NCBI GenBank assembly: GCA_051453625.1
Contig: JBOZIK010000001.1
Location: 231,117,607-231,180,844, forward strand
Source of the DNA: Welwitschia mirabilis
Lineage: Eukaryota > Gnetophyta > Gnetopsida > Welwitschiales
DNA: 63,238 nucleotides
Direction of reading: 5' to 3'
Shown: positions 20,751 through 33,892 of the stretch, in pieces
Layout: each line of letters opens with the position of its first letter
How positions within the stretch are numbered: the first letter of the stretch is position 1
Position numbers and translations under genes: made by a program
Notes under the pieces: model-generated
What the model saw: the letters and a program-made list of their open reading frames with translations, nothing else
The model's database searches: none
What the model was told of the DNA's origin: nothing

Positions 20751-23282
20751 TGACAGGGTACCTCATAGCTTTTTTTTTTTTTACTAACATAATGTAATAA
20801 ACCTAAATATATAAAAGTATATAAAATGCTAAATAAACAACCTATATGCCACTAATTAAGTTACTAGCCTTAGCAAACTTAACAGGATATAAGTTACAAT
20901 ATGAAGATATATAATTAAATGCTCAACTATTTTAATGAGCACCATAGGAAAATCACTAATATTATATGATTTTGTAAACAAGATAACAACTAGCTATTTA
21001 AGATATTTAATTCATATGCATGAAGATATAAGAAAATACATTAAGAATACATAGCTAGAATGCATTAAATCATAACAAAAGCAATTGTAATCATTGAGGA
21101 ATGTGCTAAACCTATATCATTATATGATTATACTGTGCATAGCATAATTGCATTAATTTATGAAAACACACCATTATACCTAGGGGATCCCATAAATATC
21201 CCTTTTATAATGCTAACATAATAAAACTAAGTATATAAATTAAAATACTCATAATGATAATAAAATGATGAAAAGAAAGTCAATCATATTATGCCTTGTA
21301 TGCATGTATATATTTTTATCTCTATAGGCCAAAACTAGTAACTATACATATATATTTATATCAAAAGCTATTAATTGCAGTTATTGATTCTTTGATTCAA
21401 TACCTTAAACTATTCTATTACATATAATTATATTTTAATGTTTAAATCATATAACATTAATAATGCACATTTATTTTTCAACATAAGCATAACATAATAA
21501 GCATATCATATGCAATCTAATTTTCATAGTATATCCTACATTTAAATCTTTAAAACAAAACGTGTTTAAGCATAAAACTATGAACATTGTGATAGCCTAA
21601 CTAGTGGGTACTAATTCTTCATTTAGAAGGTTATGGTAGTTGTACTTACAGGGAAAAGTACAAATACTAGAATGTTGGATTTGACATCCTTCTCACCTCT
21701 AATAAATTTTTAGGTGATAGTTAAACACATCTACCCTTTATAATATAAATGTAATATTATGCATATGAGATAACCTACTGTATTATAATACAATATTATA
21801 CATATAATATAGTATAATATAGTACAAGATAATATTATGCATATACTATAAAATAATATAATATAATACATATGTTTTGAATGTAATATAATGATATAGC
21901 ATTAATAAATCATGACATAAACCATAAATAATTAGAATACTATTATCCATCTTATTATATATGTTCATGATATTAATGTTGATTACCTTTATTCAAATAA
22001 TTGAATAGGTTCATATTATGTATAAGAATCCTTACTATATATTTTTACTCTAAAACTTACCTATATATTTAAAACCATTTAATAAATCCATATTAATGTA
22101 TCATAATGACCAATATTAACATCATTATAGCTTGGTGATCTTCTTATTTTATTTTCATTTCATTATCCAACTAATGAGTAATGAAAAAGAACTACATTAA
22201 GGGTGTATTATAATATGATGTAAGTGGTTGTCTCTTCTCTCAACATTTAAGGGCCATTATTTTAATATAACAAAATAATCAAATTTATAACCCTATTATA
22301 ATCTTAAAAGTTTGTGGTTAAGAACTTATTAGTTGTTTTAGTTAAATGATTTATAGGTTAGCTTTTATATATATTATATGTTTTGTATTCAAATAAAATA
22401 AAATATTTGAAAAATGTATTTAATGACATTCCTTTGATAAGAGAAAACATCAATCTATTTAGATAATGACTTTTAGAGGCATTAATTACATGCAAAATAC
22501 TCTTGTGAAAACAAATTATTAAATAATGTGACCTAACTCACTCTATGTTGAATCACTCAATTGTGAGTTAACTAAAACATCCATAATCAACCATGGGTTA
22601 AGCTATCTTAAATAAGATAATTGTTCAATTAAGTCTAACGAATCTTATGAAAATAACTCTCTTAACATAATGTCCTAATATTTTCAAACATAAGATATTA
22701 GCAATAAATAATATTAACATGCTTGTATCATAGGAAGACAAATCAAAGAAAAGTGATACAACTTTCAATCATTATGAATATTCTTAAAAATAATAAGTGA
22801 TTTCTTATTTTATATACAAAAATTCCATGTTTAAATTTCATTTAGAGGGAAATCAAATAAAATCTATGTAAGCTTTCTTTACTAAAATCTATTTCAATAG
22901 TGGCTTATTAATGATGTTATGCTACTTCTAAAAGAATCAACTAAAACTCATTAACAGACAACAACTAAGGTAAATTAAAGAAAATAATAGTATGAAGATG
23001 GGGAGGCTAGTGCAAAAGAAGATAAAGACTCTAATACTTATTTAAAAATTCAAAACACAAGTTTTCTTCAAAATTCAAAAATATAATCCATTCTTTGTTA
23101 AGGGAGAAAATTTATGAAACACTCCATGTATTCATCATAAGTTACTTCTATCAATAATTTAAGGACCTAGATTAAAAAAACCCAAAAAAAAAGAGAAAAC
23201 ATGAAAAACATATCATTTTTAGTTTTGTGATTACTCAGTAGATCTATTCTTTTTAGTATCTCTTCTAATTTTCTCTAGTATG
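20751..23282. other. Unassigned AT-rich stretch next to a truncated gag
   Basis: No coding motif on either strand. It contains AT-rich imperfect repeats (about 21,735-21,870, many 'aatattatgcatat' and 'tataatata' words). It abuts the breakpoint of a truncated chromovirus gag at about 23,283, and nothing in it matches the LTR or the pol of that element. It could be another LTR, deleted-junction sequence or non-element DNA. Confidence 0.5.
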
Positions 23283-23900
23283 GGCTTGTCTTAAATTATA
23301 GAATTTTAGAACCTTTTAATAAATATACAACTTGGTGATGTCCTCTTCTTAAAGATCTACTTAAATTCCCTCCATGAAAGTTCTAGATCTTCTAACTTTG
23401 TCATTTTTATTTTCCACCATAGATTAGCTTCTTCTTGTAACATATATATAGCTAAAAAAACCCTTTCATATTTATCACATCTTAAATTACTTATAATCTT
23501 ATAACCTTTTCCACATCACTTACCCATGTTTCTACTTTGGAAGGATTTGAACCTCCTACAAAATTTGGTGAATTTAGCATAAGAAATGTTTGAATTAATT
23601 TCTTTATACCCACTTCCTTAGATTAATTCATACCATTATCTACTTGTGAATTTTGATCTTGATTTACTATTTGTGATAGGAACTGCATGAAGGTATTCAT
23701 TAATGCTTCTAGATTAAGGTTGAATGGGGGTTGGTTTTCATCATTAGGTTATTGACTCTCTTATAAATTCTCTTGATGTTAATTACTTGATGCAACTAAC
23801 TTGGCCTTAAGGTTTAACTGATAATGCCAAGACATCTAAAAGAAGGGGAAATTTTTATAAGATCATATTTGAAAATAACATGGATATTATTAAAGTTAAA
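23283..23900 (-). pseudogene. gag: Second, truncated gag copy of element B
   Basis: Paralogous to 32,410-33,000 over its whole length. One frame reads 'SNPSKVETWVSDVEK' (about 23,500-23,560), a chromovirus gag N-terminal pattern in which a short glycine-rich loop is followed by Trp and an acidic helix. Homology to the first gag ends abruptly near 23,283 at 'gacaagccca' (minus strand), inside the gag. It lies downstream of the second LTR, which is not a position a normal element can have, so it marks a tandem element whose remainder was deleted. Confidence 0.75.
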
Positions 23901-24796
23901 CTTAGAAATATTTTTATAATCTTAAGAAGGACATGGTTATCATTATGAGGTGATGAGTTCTTATGTATATCTTAAAGTACATAATCAAGTTTATTCCCTT
24001 TCTTTATTTTTAATAGATAAGGTTTATAAGTTATGAATATGGGTTTTCACTTTAAAGTTATGTGATCATATAATATAGGATGAATAACTTAGTTGGAGAT
24101 TTGATTATTTCCAAGGCTATCTATTTATAAGGTATTATTTTTGTATTTATATTTCTTGAAAAAGGTTAAGCTCTTTAAAGAATCATATAAGGTCACTGTC
24201 CTAAATTCTTAAGATAATTTTAATTCTTTTAAGTAATTATTATCTATAGCAATAAGGTAACAGAGTTTTCAATGAATTCAGTTTGTCATCCTTCTTAGTT
24301 TGTTTAGGAATTTAGAATTATCATAAATATAATTAGCATAATGATCATCTAGGGTTGGGATTATAGTTAACCTTATGAATACTTTGGTAACTATGCCAAA
24401 TACAATTAACTTCTAGGATTATTAAGGTATTAAGATTATTATTAGTGTAATCTTTATAATTATTGGGATTAACATAAATGTAGTTTGGTATATATTTAGG
24501 AAGTAGGAAAATTATAGGTATAATGAAATTAATGACTATTAGGAGATAGGATTAAATCCATGCTTATCTAGGAGTTAGAGTTATCTTATAATCTATTATT
24601 ATTAAGAATATAATCGAGTTTACTTATGGTTTAAGATTATTAGAGATATAATTAACTTTATAGCTATTAGAAATTAAGGTTATTATAGTTACAACTAAAT
24701 TTATGATTATTAAGAAGAAAAGTTATTAAATATGTAATTAGATTTATATTCTTATAAATAAATAACTAAATAAAATAATTATTATTTAAGTTAACC
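23901..24796 (-). other. Second leader of element B
   Basis: Untranslated leader between the second LTR and the truncated gag. It is colinear with 33,000-33,870 throughout, for example 'aggttatcattatgaggtga'-like and 'tacataatcaagtttatt' blocks in both. No frames of note. Confidence 0.75.
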
Positions 24797-24812
24797 TAGA
24801 GCTTTGATAATA
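24797..24812 (-). other. Second PBS of element B (decayed)
   Basis: Minus strand TTATCAAAGCTCTAGG, related to the initiator-Met PBS core TATCAGAGC. Located exactly between the second LTR and the second leader. Confidence 0.6.
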
Positions 24813-24814
24813 AT

Positions 24815-27800
24815 TTCTGAAATTCTCTCTTATTTTACATTAGTTGAGAACTATTTGTTTTGTTATTTTATTTTTCTTTTTTAATTTTTTAATATTATTA
24901 TCTAATAGATACAATCAAAATTAGAATTAAATTTTATTTATTCCTTTATTATCATTTCTATATTCTAAGAAAAACAAATCATATTAGTATTATATGTTTA
25001 CCTATACTTAATTTCTAGATTATTTTAGTTCACAAACAATGACGATGTCATAAGTTTGTGTCCTCTATTTCTTCCTAGTTTTTATCACATAAGAATATAT
25101 CTTATAAATAGTTGGGAAGATATAAACTTATTATTATAAACATATATGGATATATTTAAGGATAAACCTAACCAATATATAAGAGGTTGTAACTTCCATT
25201 AATGGCATTCTAACCAAATATGATCATTCTCTAGATATGAATTGGTTTTATTTTGGGTTTTAAACTATATAAACATGAATGGGATTAACTTTATATGATT
25301 ATATGTCATCGTAATATACCCCAATTACAGGTGACAAGTGGTACATTAGGTGGATGCATGATTACAAATGATCCACACTTCCTTAAAACATCCTTAGATG
25401 ATGCAACATGATCCATTGATGTCAAGGGATTGAGATATTAAGTCAAAGAAAGTTCATATATAGATAGGACAAAAGAGTGATGAATAAATCAACTTCTAGA
25501 AGGGTATCATTAAAAAAAAAAAAATGCAATGCAATCCACTTGCTGATGAAATCCAAATATAGGGATAAATATTATTAGGATTATCTTGATTTAGTTTTAT
25601 TTGATGAATACATCACATAAATGCATGCATATAATTCTAAATAATGTGAATATTTAATGTATTATTTATCTAGTTATAATAATTCTAATCATCATTAGGC
25701 TTATTTTATAAAAACAATCATCAAAGATAAAATAAGCATACTAGAATATTTATATATTTAAGATATAATAATGAAAATCTAAATAAAAGAAATATTTTTT
25801 AATATAATAACAATATTTAAAATGTATCAAATAATATCTCAATAATGTACTTAAAGGAAGTAATCCATGCTTGAAGCCATGCCAATCCTAGAAGCATTCT
25901 TCTATGCTCATATAACAATCTCCATGGATTAGTGAAATGAAGATAAATAAAAGAAAGTATAGCTTAAGCATGATTAATAAAACATAATACTTTATCTGAG
26001 ACTCACATGGCTATATCATAAATCAAGAAAATAAATGATAAATATAGGACTATTTATATTACTTAAATGATGAAGGTCTAAACGCTTACAAATGTGCATA
26101 TTTAAAGTAAGATAAAAGAAAAAGGTAAAATAGGTATTTTTTCTTAAAAAATATTATTCCTAAGAAATATAACTTATGGTTACTAATGGAAACTTATCTT
26201 GTATACTTAAATTACCTATATAATTTTATTTAATAATATTTTAATAATTTAGAACATTAACTATAACATTTTTAAGCTCTAAGGTACATCATAATAAAAA
26301 AATAATAATTAATTAATTATAAATAAAAATAAAATATAGTAGTCTTTCATAAGCTAGACTCCTAATAGGATTACTAAAAACTAACTTAATCTATTTTTTA
26401 ATTCTAATAATATTATTTTTAATATTGTGATTTAAGGTTAGAAACTATCAAGTTTTCCAAAATTATAGTTCTACTACACTACACTAAAATGACCATAACA
26501 TTCAAAATACTTTGAATTTTTTAAAAATTAAAGATGTTTTAAAAATTTTATTTAATTCCTCACAATGTAGAGACTCAAGTTTTTAGATGTTTTAATTCAT
26601 AGTTTTACAAATCTAAATTAATTTCTTACTATTATTTGAATTTATTTTATAACATGTTTTGACAGATAAACTTCCTAAAAATTGCTATACATTAGAAAAA
26701 TTACATTTTAATAGCTTCACAATCATAACAAAATATCCAATTTACCAAAAATATTTAACTACTTTATATCTACTAATTAATAAAAATATAGCATTTTTAA
26801 CCTATGCCTTTAGTTTGATAATTTAACTTTGGCTAAGAGATACAGTAAAGTTTCTACAACTAGTCTTTGAATAATTTAAATTAGTAAAATAATGAATATA
26901 TTAGCTAAATTAAGTACCTAAAAACATATTAACTAAGTTTACTAATTAAAATCAATGTAGAAGAAAATCAAATCAATTTAAAAAAAAAAAAGTACTTACT
27001 ATGAGCGTAAGGATTACCATGAAGGAGTACTAGTTTAAAAGAGATTTTTGAGGATTATACTTTTCCTCTAATAAGATGGTCTGAATGCATAAAATAGATT
27101 AAAAATACATTATTATATATATTAATACAAAATAAACATGGCCACTTAATATTTTCTTTTTGTTAGTTCTTTTATAGTGAATCCCCTAATTACTTAGCCA
27201 TAATCATTCATTAGTAACCTTTATTGCTAAGCACAAGAGACCCCATATATCTTTCTAACATCTTAGTAAGATCTAATTAGAGTGAATATATATATATATA
27301 TATATAAATATAAAATTTTTAAGATAACTATTAGTAATGGACAAATGTAATATTACTATACTAGAATCTTTGAAAGAAATCATATGAATAACATGAGTAA
27401 TGGCCTTACCTAAAAAGACTAGTATGTCCTTGATGGTTAAAGATTAAGAAAGATCGAAGCTTAAAAAATATTTAGCTCCAAGGTTCTAAGCTTCAAGCTT
27501 CACAAAAAAGAGATTAAAAAGAAAGAGAGAGGACAAAATAAAATGCACTAGCATGAAAAATGAAAAGTATCTTCTTTTGGTAAGAGAGGAAATGATCTCT
27601 ATAAATAGATAAATAGAAAGCACATAGCTCAAGATCAAAATAGCTCATAATTTATCATTGATAATTGAGATGAGTAATAAGTGATATTAGAGTACAAAAA
27701 GAATCATATTTATGACTAATGCATCTAATTAGGATGAATAACCTTATTTCTTTAAGTAGAAAGGTTAATTTCATGCATCATTTTCTCATGCTAGCTCTTT

Positions 27801-28462
27801 CTTAATTATTCATAAGCTTATATTTATGTTTAATTTATCTAAGAAATGTACTAGAAGAATAAATGCACAAATCATAAGATTTTCATATGGCATAATAAGA
27901 TAAAATTTTTAATTTTAATAAGCAAATAATAAATATGCTATGAATCAAGTGCCCTTACATATCCTAGAAGATAAAAGTCATGATAGAGTAAGTCTACTAA
28001 TTTATCATTCTTGGTTTTATGTAAGTGTATATGTACTTATTCACATGCTCATTTATTTCTTATTACATAAAATCTATCAATCACATAACATGAAGAAGAA
28101 AATGTCTATTCATAGTATAGTACACCTTCCACATTTACTAAAAATTTAAATCAGTAAATAAGATGTAAAATATATTATTATGTCCTCTTGAAATTTTTAA
28201 TTTATTAGTTTTATATGTGATTTTAATTCTTTATATAATGACATTATCTGGTTTAATTGTTTGAATAGATTTTCTCATAAAAACCTTTTAACATAGTAAT
28301 TATTATTTTTATGGTAAATTATAAAAATTACAAACTAAGGTTAATTTAAAATATCATCTTTTTTTAATAAGGCCTTTAAAAAAGAGTAATTCATCATCTT
28401 ATTAAAAGTTTGATATACTAAATATCTAAGTAAGTAAGATTTACAAAATATAGGATATGACA
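24815..28462 (-). repeat. 3'-side (middle) LTR of element B
   Basis: Starts at 28,462 on the minus strand with TGTCATATCC, 38 bp or so after the end of the chromodomain region, and ends near 24,815 in front of a PBS-like site. About 3.65 kb. Colinear with 33,899-37,628; shared blocks include 'tatagcttaagcatgatta', 'gccaatcct.gaagcattctt' and 'catgcatgcat'-type words. It carries a TATA-like box at 27,597-27,607. A short (TA)n run lies at 27,286-27,304. Confidence 0.85.
27597..27607 (-). promoter_or_regulatory. TATA-like box in LTR of element B
   Basis: Minus strand TATTTATAGAG within the LTR, about 860 bp from its start, followed by a pyrimidine-rich leader (tcctctctctttctt). This is where an LTR promoter would be expected. 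The matching site of the other LTR falls in or near the gap at 36,765. Confidence 0.45.
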
Positions 28463-28499
28463 TCTTGTCCCACTTAGACTAATTCACTCTTGGAAATTA

Positions 28500-28730
28500 A
28501 GATGCATAAAAATTTTAAGAACATCTAACTACATATTATAAGATTTTAAAAAATTTGGATATTGATTTTTCATTGTTTTCCTTAGCTTTCAAGTAGCTCA
28601 TCAGTAATATGTTTATTTTACTTTATCATTACTTGATGGATCCCCCTATTTCATAAATTAATAGTTTCTTGATTTAGCACTACTTCTAACTTCTTTATAG
28701 TCAAACAATTTGGATCCACCTATATATGAG
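28500..28730 (-). pseudogene. Chromodomain of element B integrase
   Basis: C-terminal targeting domain that binds modified histones and directs insertion into heterochromatin. Before it, 'PYRFIGPFKILERI' (about 28,860-28,890) and 'CMHDVFHVTMVRRCIEDPSH' (about 28,740-28,800) match the chromoviral INT C-terminus. The domain itself reads 'NQETINL', 'NRGIHQVMIK', 'NKHITDELLE' with stops in between, matching the 'R.I..VKV.WRNH...EATWE' pattern. It ends about 40 bp before the LTR. Confidence 0.75.
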
Positions 28731-28849
28731 ATCAATTTAACACATGGGAAGGATCTTCAATACACCTCCTTACCATAGTTACATGAAAAACATCATGCAT
28801 GCATAATAATTAAGAAAGTGTCATAATTTTATATGTAACAGGTCTAATT

Positions 28850-29740
28850 CTTTCTAATATTTTAAATGGTCCAATGAATCGATAGGCTAATTTTAATCTC
28901 TTAGCTTCTCTCATTATTGATTTCATTGGTGATACCTTAAGAAATACATGACCTTCTATTTTAAACTTAAGATTTCTTCTTCAATGATCTTCATACATCT
29001 TTTATTTGTTTACTCCTTCTATAAGTCTATTCTTAAATATATTTATTTTAATTTTTATTTCCTGTAATATTTTTGGTCATATAATCAATTTTTCTTTATA
29101 TTTTATCCATGAAGTGAGTGCTCTACATTTTTTACCATATAGAACTTCAAATGGAGAATTAAAAATTTTGATAACTGTTATTAAATGCAAATTATACCAA
29201 TGCTAGGTACTCTTTCCAACTTTTGGGATTATATAGAATACATACTCAGAAATGATATTCAAAATTTAATTAGCTCTTTTTGCCTAATCATTTATTTAAG
29301 GATGAAATGTAGTGCTCGTATTTAAATCAACTCCTAAACCTATTTGTAATTCGTATCAAAATTAGAAGTAAATTTTAAACCTCTATTATAAATAATTACT
29401 AAAGGTACATGATCTAATTGAATAAAATTTTGAAAATATACTTTAGCCATATCATTAGCATCATAAGTAAATTTAACTAAAACAAAATTTGCTTAGTTAC
29501 TATATTAATTAGCACCATGATAGAGTCATTACCTCTTTGAGTTTTTGGGTGTTCCATAATGAAGTCCATGAAAATCATGTTCCATATATATTCTAGAATA
29601 TTATAAGGATAAAGTAATCTTATTTGCTTTCTATATTTTGATTTAACTTATTGACAATTAAAACACCTTAATATAACTTCTACTATATCTTTTTTAATCT
29701 TTGACCATTAATATGTTTACTTCATGTTTTAATACATTTC
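28850..29740 (-). pseudogene. Integrase (INT) of element B
   Basis: On the minus strand: zinc-finger remnant 'CFNCQ' (about 29,680), then 'IFMDFIMEHPKTQRGNDSIM' (about 29,520-29,580), which has the first catalytic Asp. The second-Asp region is degraded. The Glu region reads N-D-stop-A-K-R-A-N at 29,269-29,292: the catalytic Glu position (29,278-29,280) is Lys, the preceding Gln is a stop and the Gly/Asp are shifted to Asp/Asn, all G-to-A or C-to-T type. 'PFEVLYGKKCRALTSW' (about 29,120-29,165) is the typical downstream motif. Several frameshifts. Inactive. Confidence 0.85.
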
Positions 29741-29989
29741 AATTTCTTTAGGATGACTTGCTGTAGATGGATTATGAAATTCAAACATTAACTTATGTCT
29801 AATTTTATCTAATTAAAAACTAAAAATCTTCCATTGAATCTAATAATACTATTTGAATTAATACTAAAATGCTCTAAAACTATTAATTTTTCTAAGTGGT
29901 CCTTTAATTTTTAATACTTCTCATCCCTTTTTTATCCTTCTAAAATAATGATAGATATTTGGATTTAACTTTTTCTAATTTCTTTGAGA

Positions 29990-30340
29990 TAACAACGTCT
30001 GTTGAGAGTAGCTCCAACCTTATTTGCCTTGCCTTCATAATATAAAATCTCTAAATTAAAATCACATAGAAATTTCATCTTGAGTATAATTGTATTTTAG
30101 ACTCTTATGATCTATCTAATATTAAAACTTTACACCATATAGATAATTCTTCTACAACTTTAAAGTAAAAATTACTATAGTTAATTCAAGATCATGAATA
30201 AGATAATTTATCTCATGAGTTTTAAGTTGTCTTGATTCATAAGCTATTATTTTTTTATCATGTTTAAGACCTACTCTAAGACCTTCTTTAGATGCATTAT
30301 CATAAAATAAAAAGATCTTTGAATCATCTAGCATTCTTAA
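29990..30340 (-). pseudogene. RNase H of element B
   Basis: An open frame at 30,334-30,152 (minus) reads 'IFLFYDNASKEGLRVGL', then 'IIAYESRQLKTHEINY' and 'HDLELTIVIFTLKL'. This is the characteristic chromovirus RNase H pattern: catalytic Asp, the AYASRQLK-like block and the HDLEL motif with the conserved Glu. The catalytic Asp is kept, though the following residue is Asn where Ala is usual. The 60-residue open piece is followed by stops. It lies between RT and INT as expected. Confidence 0.9.
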
Positions 30341-30479
30341 AACTAAAGTATTAGTTAAACATTTTTTAAGATGATCAAAGAACTGCTTACCTTTTTTTAC
30401 TCATTAGAAGTATTTATTTTTCTTTACAAAGTTATTAATGAAAAATCTATCTTAGAGAAGTTAAAGATGAAACAACAAT

Positions 30480-31330
30480 AGTATCTAATAAGACCAAAAA
30501 CACTTATAATTCTAATAATTTTTTAAGGTGTTAATCATTTCATGACTACTCTAATATTAACTTGATCCACTAATATACCTTTCTTGAATATTATATAACC
30601 TAGAAATTGAATGAATTCCTTCCAAAAAGATCATTTTTTTTTCATGTTAGCCTAGAGTTAGTAATTTTGTAAAGTTTTTAATACTATGTTTTAGTGTTTC
30701 TCATGCTCTTCATAAGCCTTAGAATAAATGAGGATATCATCAATGAATACTCTTATAAAGGAATTAAGACATGGTTGAAAGATGTATCTTATAAGACTCA
30801 CAAATATTACAGGGGATTAGTTAAGCTAAAAGGCATAATAGTGAACTTATAATGCTCATAGTAAGTCCTAAATGTTGTTTTATGAATATATTCTTCCTTA
30901 ATTTTACTTGATAATATCCATATTTTAGATCAACTTTTGAGAATACCTTATCTTTCTTAAGCTAATAAAAAAAGTAATCTATTCCTAGTATGAAATACTT
31001 GTTTTTCATAGTAACTTTATTTAGATGTTTATAATCAATGCATAGTCTTAGTGTTTCTCTTTGTTCTTTATAAATAATAAATATGCTCCTAATGTTGATA
31101 CACTAGAAGGCTTTTCATAAAAGTTCTTTAAATTGAATTTTTAACTCTTTCATTTTTATAGAAGACATTCTATATGATTCCATTGAAATTGATTAGGTTA
31201 TTAGAATTAATTTAATAGAAAACTCAACATTTGAGGTTGTGGCTTTCCTAGTAATTCTATTATAAATACATTAAGATATCATTAGGCTATTAGTATATGC
31301 TTTACTATAGTTTCTTCTTCCTTTAAGCTA
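30480..31330 (-). pseudogene. Reverse transcriptase (RT) of element B, catalytic box intact
   Basis: Minus strand motifs across several frames: 'KDKVFSKVDLKYGYYQVKL' (about 30,880-30,940), 'TTFRTYYEHYKFTIMPFSL' (about 30,810-30,870), and 'RVFIDDILIYSKAYEEHEKH' (about 30,690-30,750) with FIDD at 30,736-30,747 complete. Further on, 'FIQFLGYIIFKKGILVDQV' matches the connection segment. Order and wording are those of Tekay/Del-type chromoviruses. At least three frameshifts and many stops prevent translation. Confidence 0.88.
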
Positions 31331-31469
31331 ATTAGTTTTAGGTATAGTATATAAACTAGTAATCTCCTCTTAATTTCTTTTTTATATTATTTGCATTAAT
31401 TATATTCCCCACTGCTGGTTTGTAATAATCTTGAAAGAATATTCTTTGACCATGATTCATCATTTTTAC

Positions 31470-31840
31470 TTAACATTTTTCATAATTAATATTTGATATA
31501 TTTTGCATTAATCAATTCTACCCAAAATAATGTAATATTTCCCTAAATCGATAACAATTGGTTATATCTGAAAATCTCCTTTACTTATAGATAAAGTACA
31601 AATTGGACTTACTAATTAATCTTAAACATAGATTAATTTGCTAACTCTATGAATCCCTCAATTAGAGTACAACATAATTCTTATTTTATAAGAATTCTAG
31701 AATATATAAAGTAATGCATTTCTCCATAAAAATAAAATAATTATTTCTTTATTATTAACTAAAGCCTTACATTTTTTGATAGAGTTCTAAAATTGCATCC
31801 CTTAGTTATCTACTACCACTAAAGTTATCCTATTGATTTA
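31470..31840 (-). pseudogene. Aspartic protease (PR) relic of element B
   Basis: Minus strand, between gag and RT. Readable pieces are 'SPICTLSISKGDF' and 'PIVIDLGKYYIILGRID' (about 31,480-31,600), the latter matching the hydrophobic-D-x-ILGMDW motif of chromoviral retropepsins. The active-site DSGA region cannot be read with certainty because of frameshifts. Call depends on position plus this one motif. Confidence 0.6.
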
Positions 31841-32189
31841 GAAATGCTTTTTGATTCTTGAGGAACTTTTGATTATTATCTAAAAGGGTCTGTAATTTAA
31901 TGGACATTCTTTCATGCTCTGATTTCCTTTATAATTATAGCATTGATGTACATTATTATACTAGTTCTTCTACTAATAATAACTAGGAATTTATTGGAAA
32001 TTGGAATTCTTAGATTGATTACTTATATATACTTAACTAAAAACATTCAAGTTTAATGGAGTCTACTTTGATTAATTAAAATTCTTTTTTTTCTATTATC
32101 GCTTAATTAAAATTCTATTTTTGCTATTACTATTACTAGTATTATTTTTTTTGCTATTACTATTTTTTTATTGCTATTACTATTTTTCT

Positions 32190-33000
32190 TAATTTCTTCT
32201 TGTATTTGTTAGTTTTGCTTTGTTATCATTTTTTTCTATAGCCTTTACAAGATTTTTAGGTTGAAACATGCATATTTTCACTTCAACAAAAGGAATACGA
32301 CTCTCAATAAAGAGATTTGCTTTAATATCTTAGCCTAAATGCATATATGATACATATCTTAATAATTCTATAAATTTACACTCATGAGATGTTATAGTCA
32401 CATTATGGGCTCGTCTTAAATCACAAAATTCTATAATCTTTTGTCAAATATAAAACTTTATGACATACCTCTTCTTAAAGATATGCTCAAATTTCCTCCA
32501 TAAAAGTTTTAGATCTTTGAACTTGGTCATTTTTGTTTTCCACTATAAATTAGCTTCTCCTTATAAGATATAAATAGCTAAAGAAGCCTTTTCATATTCA
32601 TCACATCCTAAGGTACCTAAAACTTTTTTAATATCACTAAACCATGCTTCTTATTTGGAAAGATCTGAATATTTTAAAAACTTTGATGCATTTATCTTAA
32701 CAAAAGTTTGAATTAATTTCCTCATACCTACTTTCTTAGGTTCATTGATACCATTATTTATTTGTGGGCTTTAACCTTGATTTATTATTTATGATAGGAA
32801 CTACATGAATATCTTCATCAATGCTTCAAGATTAAAGTTAGATGGGGGTTAATTTCCATCATTATATTACTACTTATCTTTTGAATTTTCTTGACATTGA
32901 TTACTTGATGTAATTGACTTGACCTCAAGGTTTTCCTAATGATAATAAGGCATCCAAAAGAAGTGAAAATTTTTATGAGATTTAGTTTGAAACTAGGATA
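32190..33000 (-). pseudogene. gag: gag of element B
   Basis: Minus strand. Readable pieces: 'AWFSDIKKVLGTLGCDEYEK' (about 32,580-32,650), 'SLAIYIL', then 'GEANL', stop, 'WKTKMTKFKDL' (about 32,500-32,560), 'WRKFEHIFKKRYV', and 'ECKFIELLRYVSYMHL'. These follow the chromovirus capsid order: acidic Trp helix, GEAxxWW, W..F...F..RYF, and E..F..L.RY. The polar, Lys/Asn-rich stretch after it (to 32,200) would correspond to the nucleocapsid side, but no CCHC knuckle is seen. Stops replace Trp and Gln codons. Its diverged partner lies at 23,283-23,900. Confidence 0.85.
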
Positions 33001-33871
33001 AATATTATTAGAAGTTAAACTTAGAAATATTTATGATTTTAGAAATGATATAGTTATCATTATGAGGTGATTGGTCCTAATTTATAATCTAAAATACATA
33101 ATCAAGTTTATTTCCTTTTTTTATTTTAAATATATAAGATTTACTAGTTTTATAAGTTATGAATATGTGATTTTACTTTAAGCTTATATGAACTTATAAT
33201 TTGGAATTAATAACGTGATTGGAAGTTTAATTATTTCTAAGCGTATCTAATTATAAGGCATTATTTATGTATTTATATTTTTTCTAAAAGGTTAAGCTCT
33301 TTGAGGAATCATATAAAGTTATTATTCTAAAGTCTGATTATTATTTATGGCTATAAAGTAATAGATTCTTTAATGACCTGAATTTATCATACTTCTAGGT
33401 TTGTCTAGGAATTTAGGATTATCATAAATATGATTACACATAATGATCATGTAGGGGTTGGGGTTATAATTAACCTTATGAATACTTTTGAACTATTTCA
33501 AATATAATCAACTTTTAGAAATATTAAGCTGCTAGAATTATTATTAACATAATATTTGTCTTTATTAGGATTAGTATGGATGTAATTTGATATATATTTA
33601 GAGAGTAGTAAAATTATATTTATAACTATTGAGATGTATTATTAAATTCATGCTTATCTATAGGTTAGAGTTATCTTAGAATCTAGTATTGCCAAGGTAT
33701 AATTGATTTTACTCAAGGTTTAGAATTACTAAAGGTATAAATATCTTTATATCCACTAGAAATTAAGGTTATTATGGTTATAACTAACCTTATGATTATT
33801 AAGGAGAAAGTTTCTTACATATATAATTCTTAAAAATTTATAAGTTCTTAACATAGTTATTTATTTAAGTT
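33001..33871 (-). other. Leader of element B
   Basis: Non-coding sequence between PBS and gag, colinear with the second leader 23,901-24,796. Confidence 0.75.
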
Positions 33872-33892
33872 AATTTAGAGCTCTGATATTAT
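33872..33892 (-). other. PBS of element B
   Basis: Minus strand AATATCAGAGCTCTAA: initiator-Met PBS core TATCAGAGC intact, 5' GG decayed. Lies about 7 bp inside the LTR end. Confidence 0.75.

Noticed and set aside
20755-21600. Two ~420-bp tandem units starting 'agggtacctcat' and 'aggggatcccat'
   Set aside because: Similarity is confined to the first ~90 bp and could be due to shared AT richness. Not verified.
23283-28462. A second, independent chromovirus insertion next to B
   Set aside because: The LTR 24,815-28,462 directly continues the INT and chromodomain of B on one side and a PBS-leader-gag on the other, so one shared LTR is simpler than two insertions.
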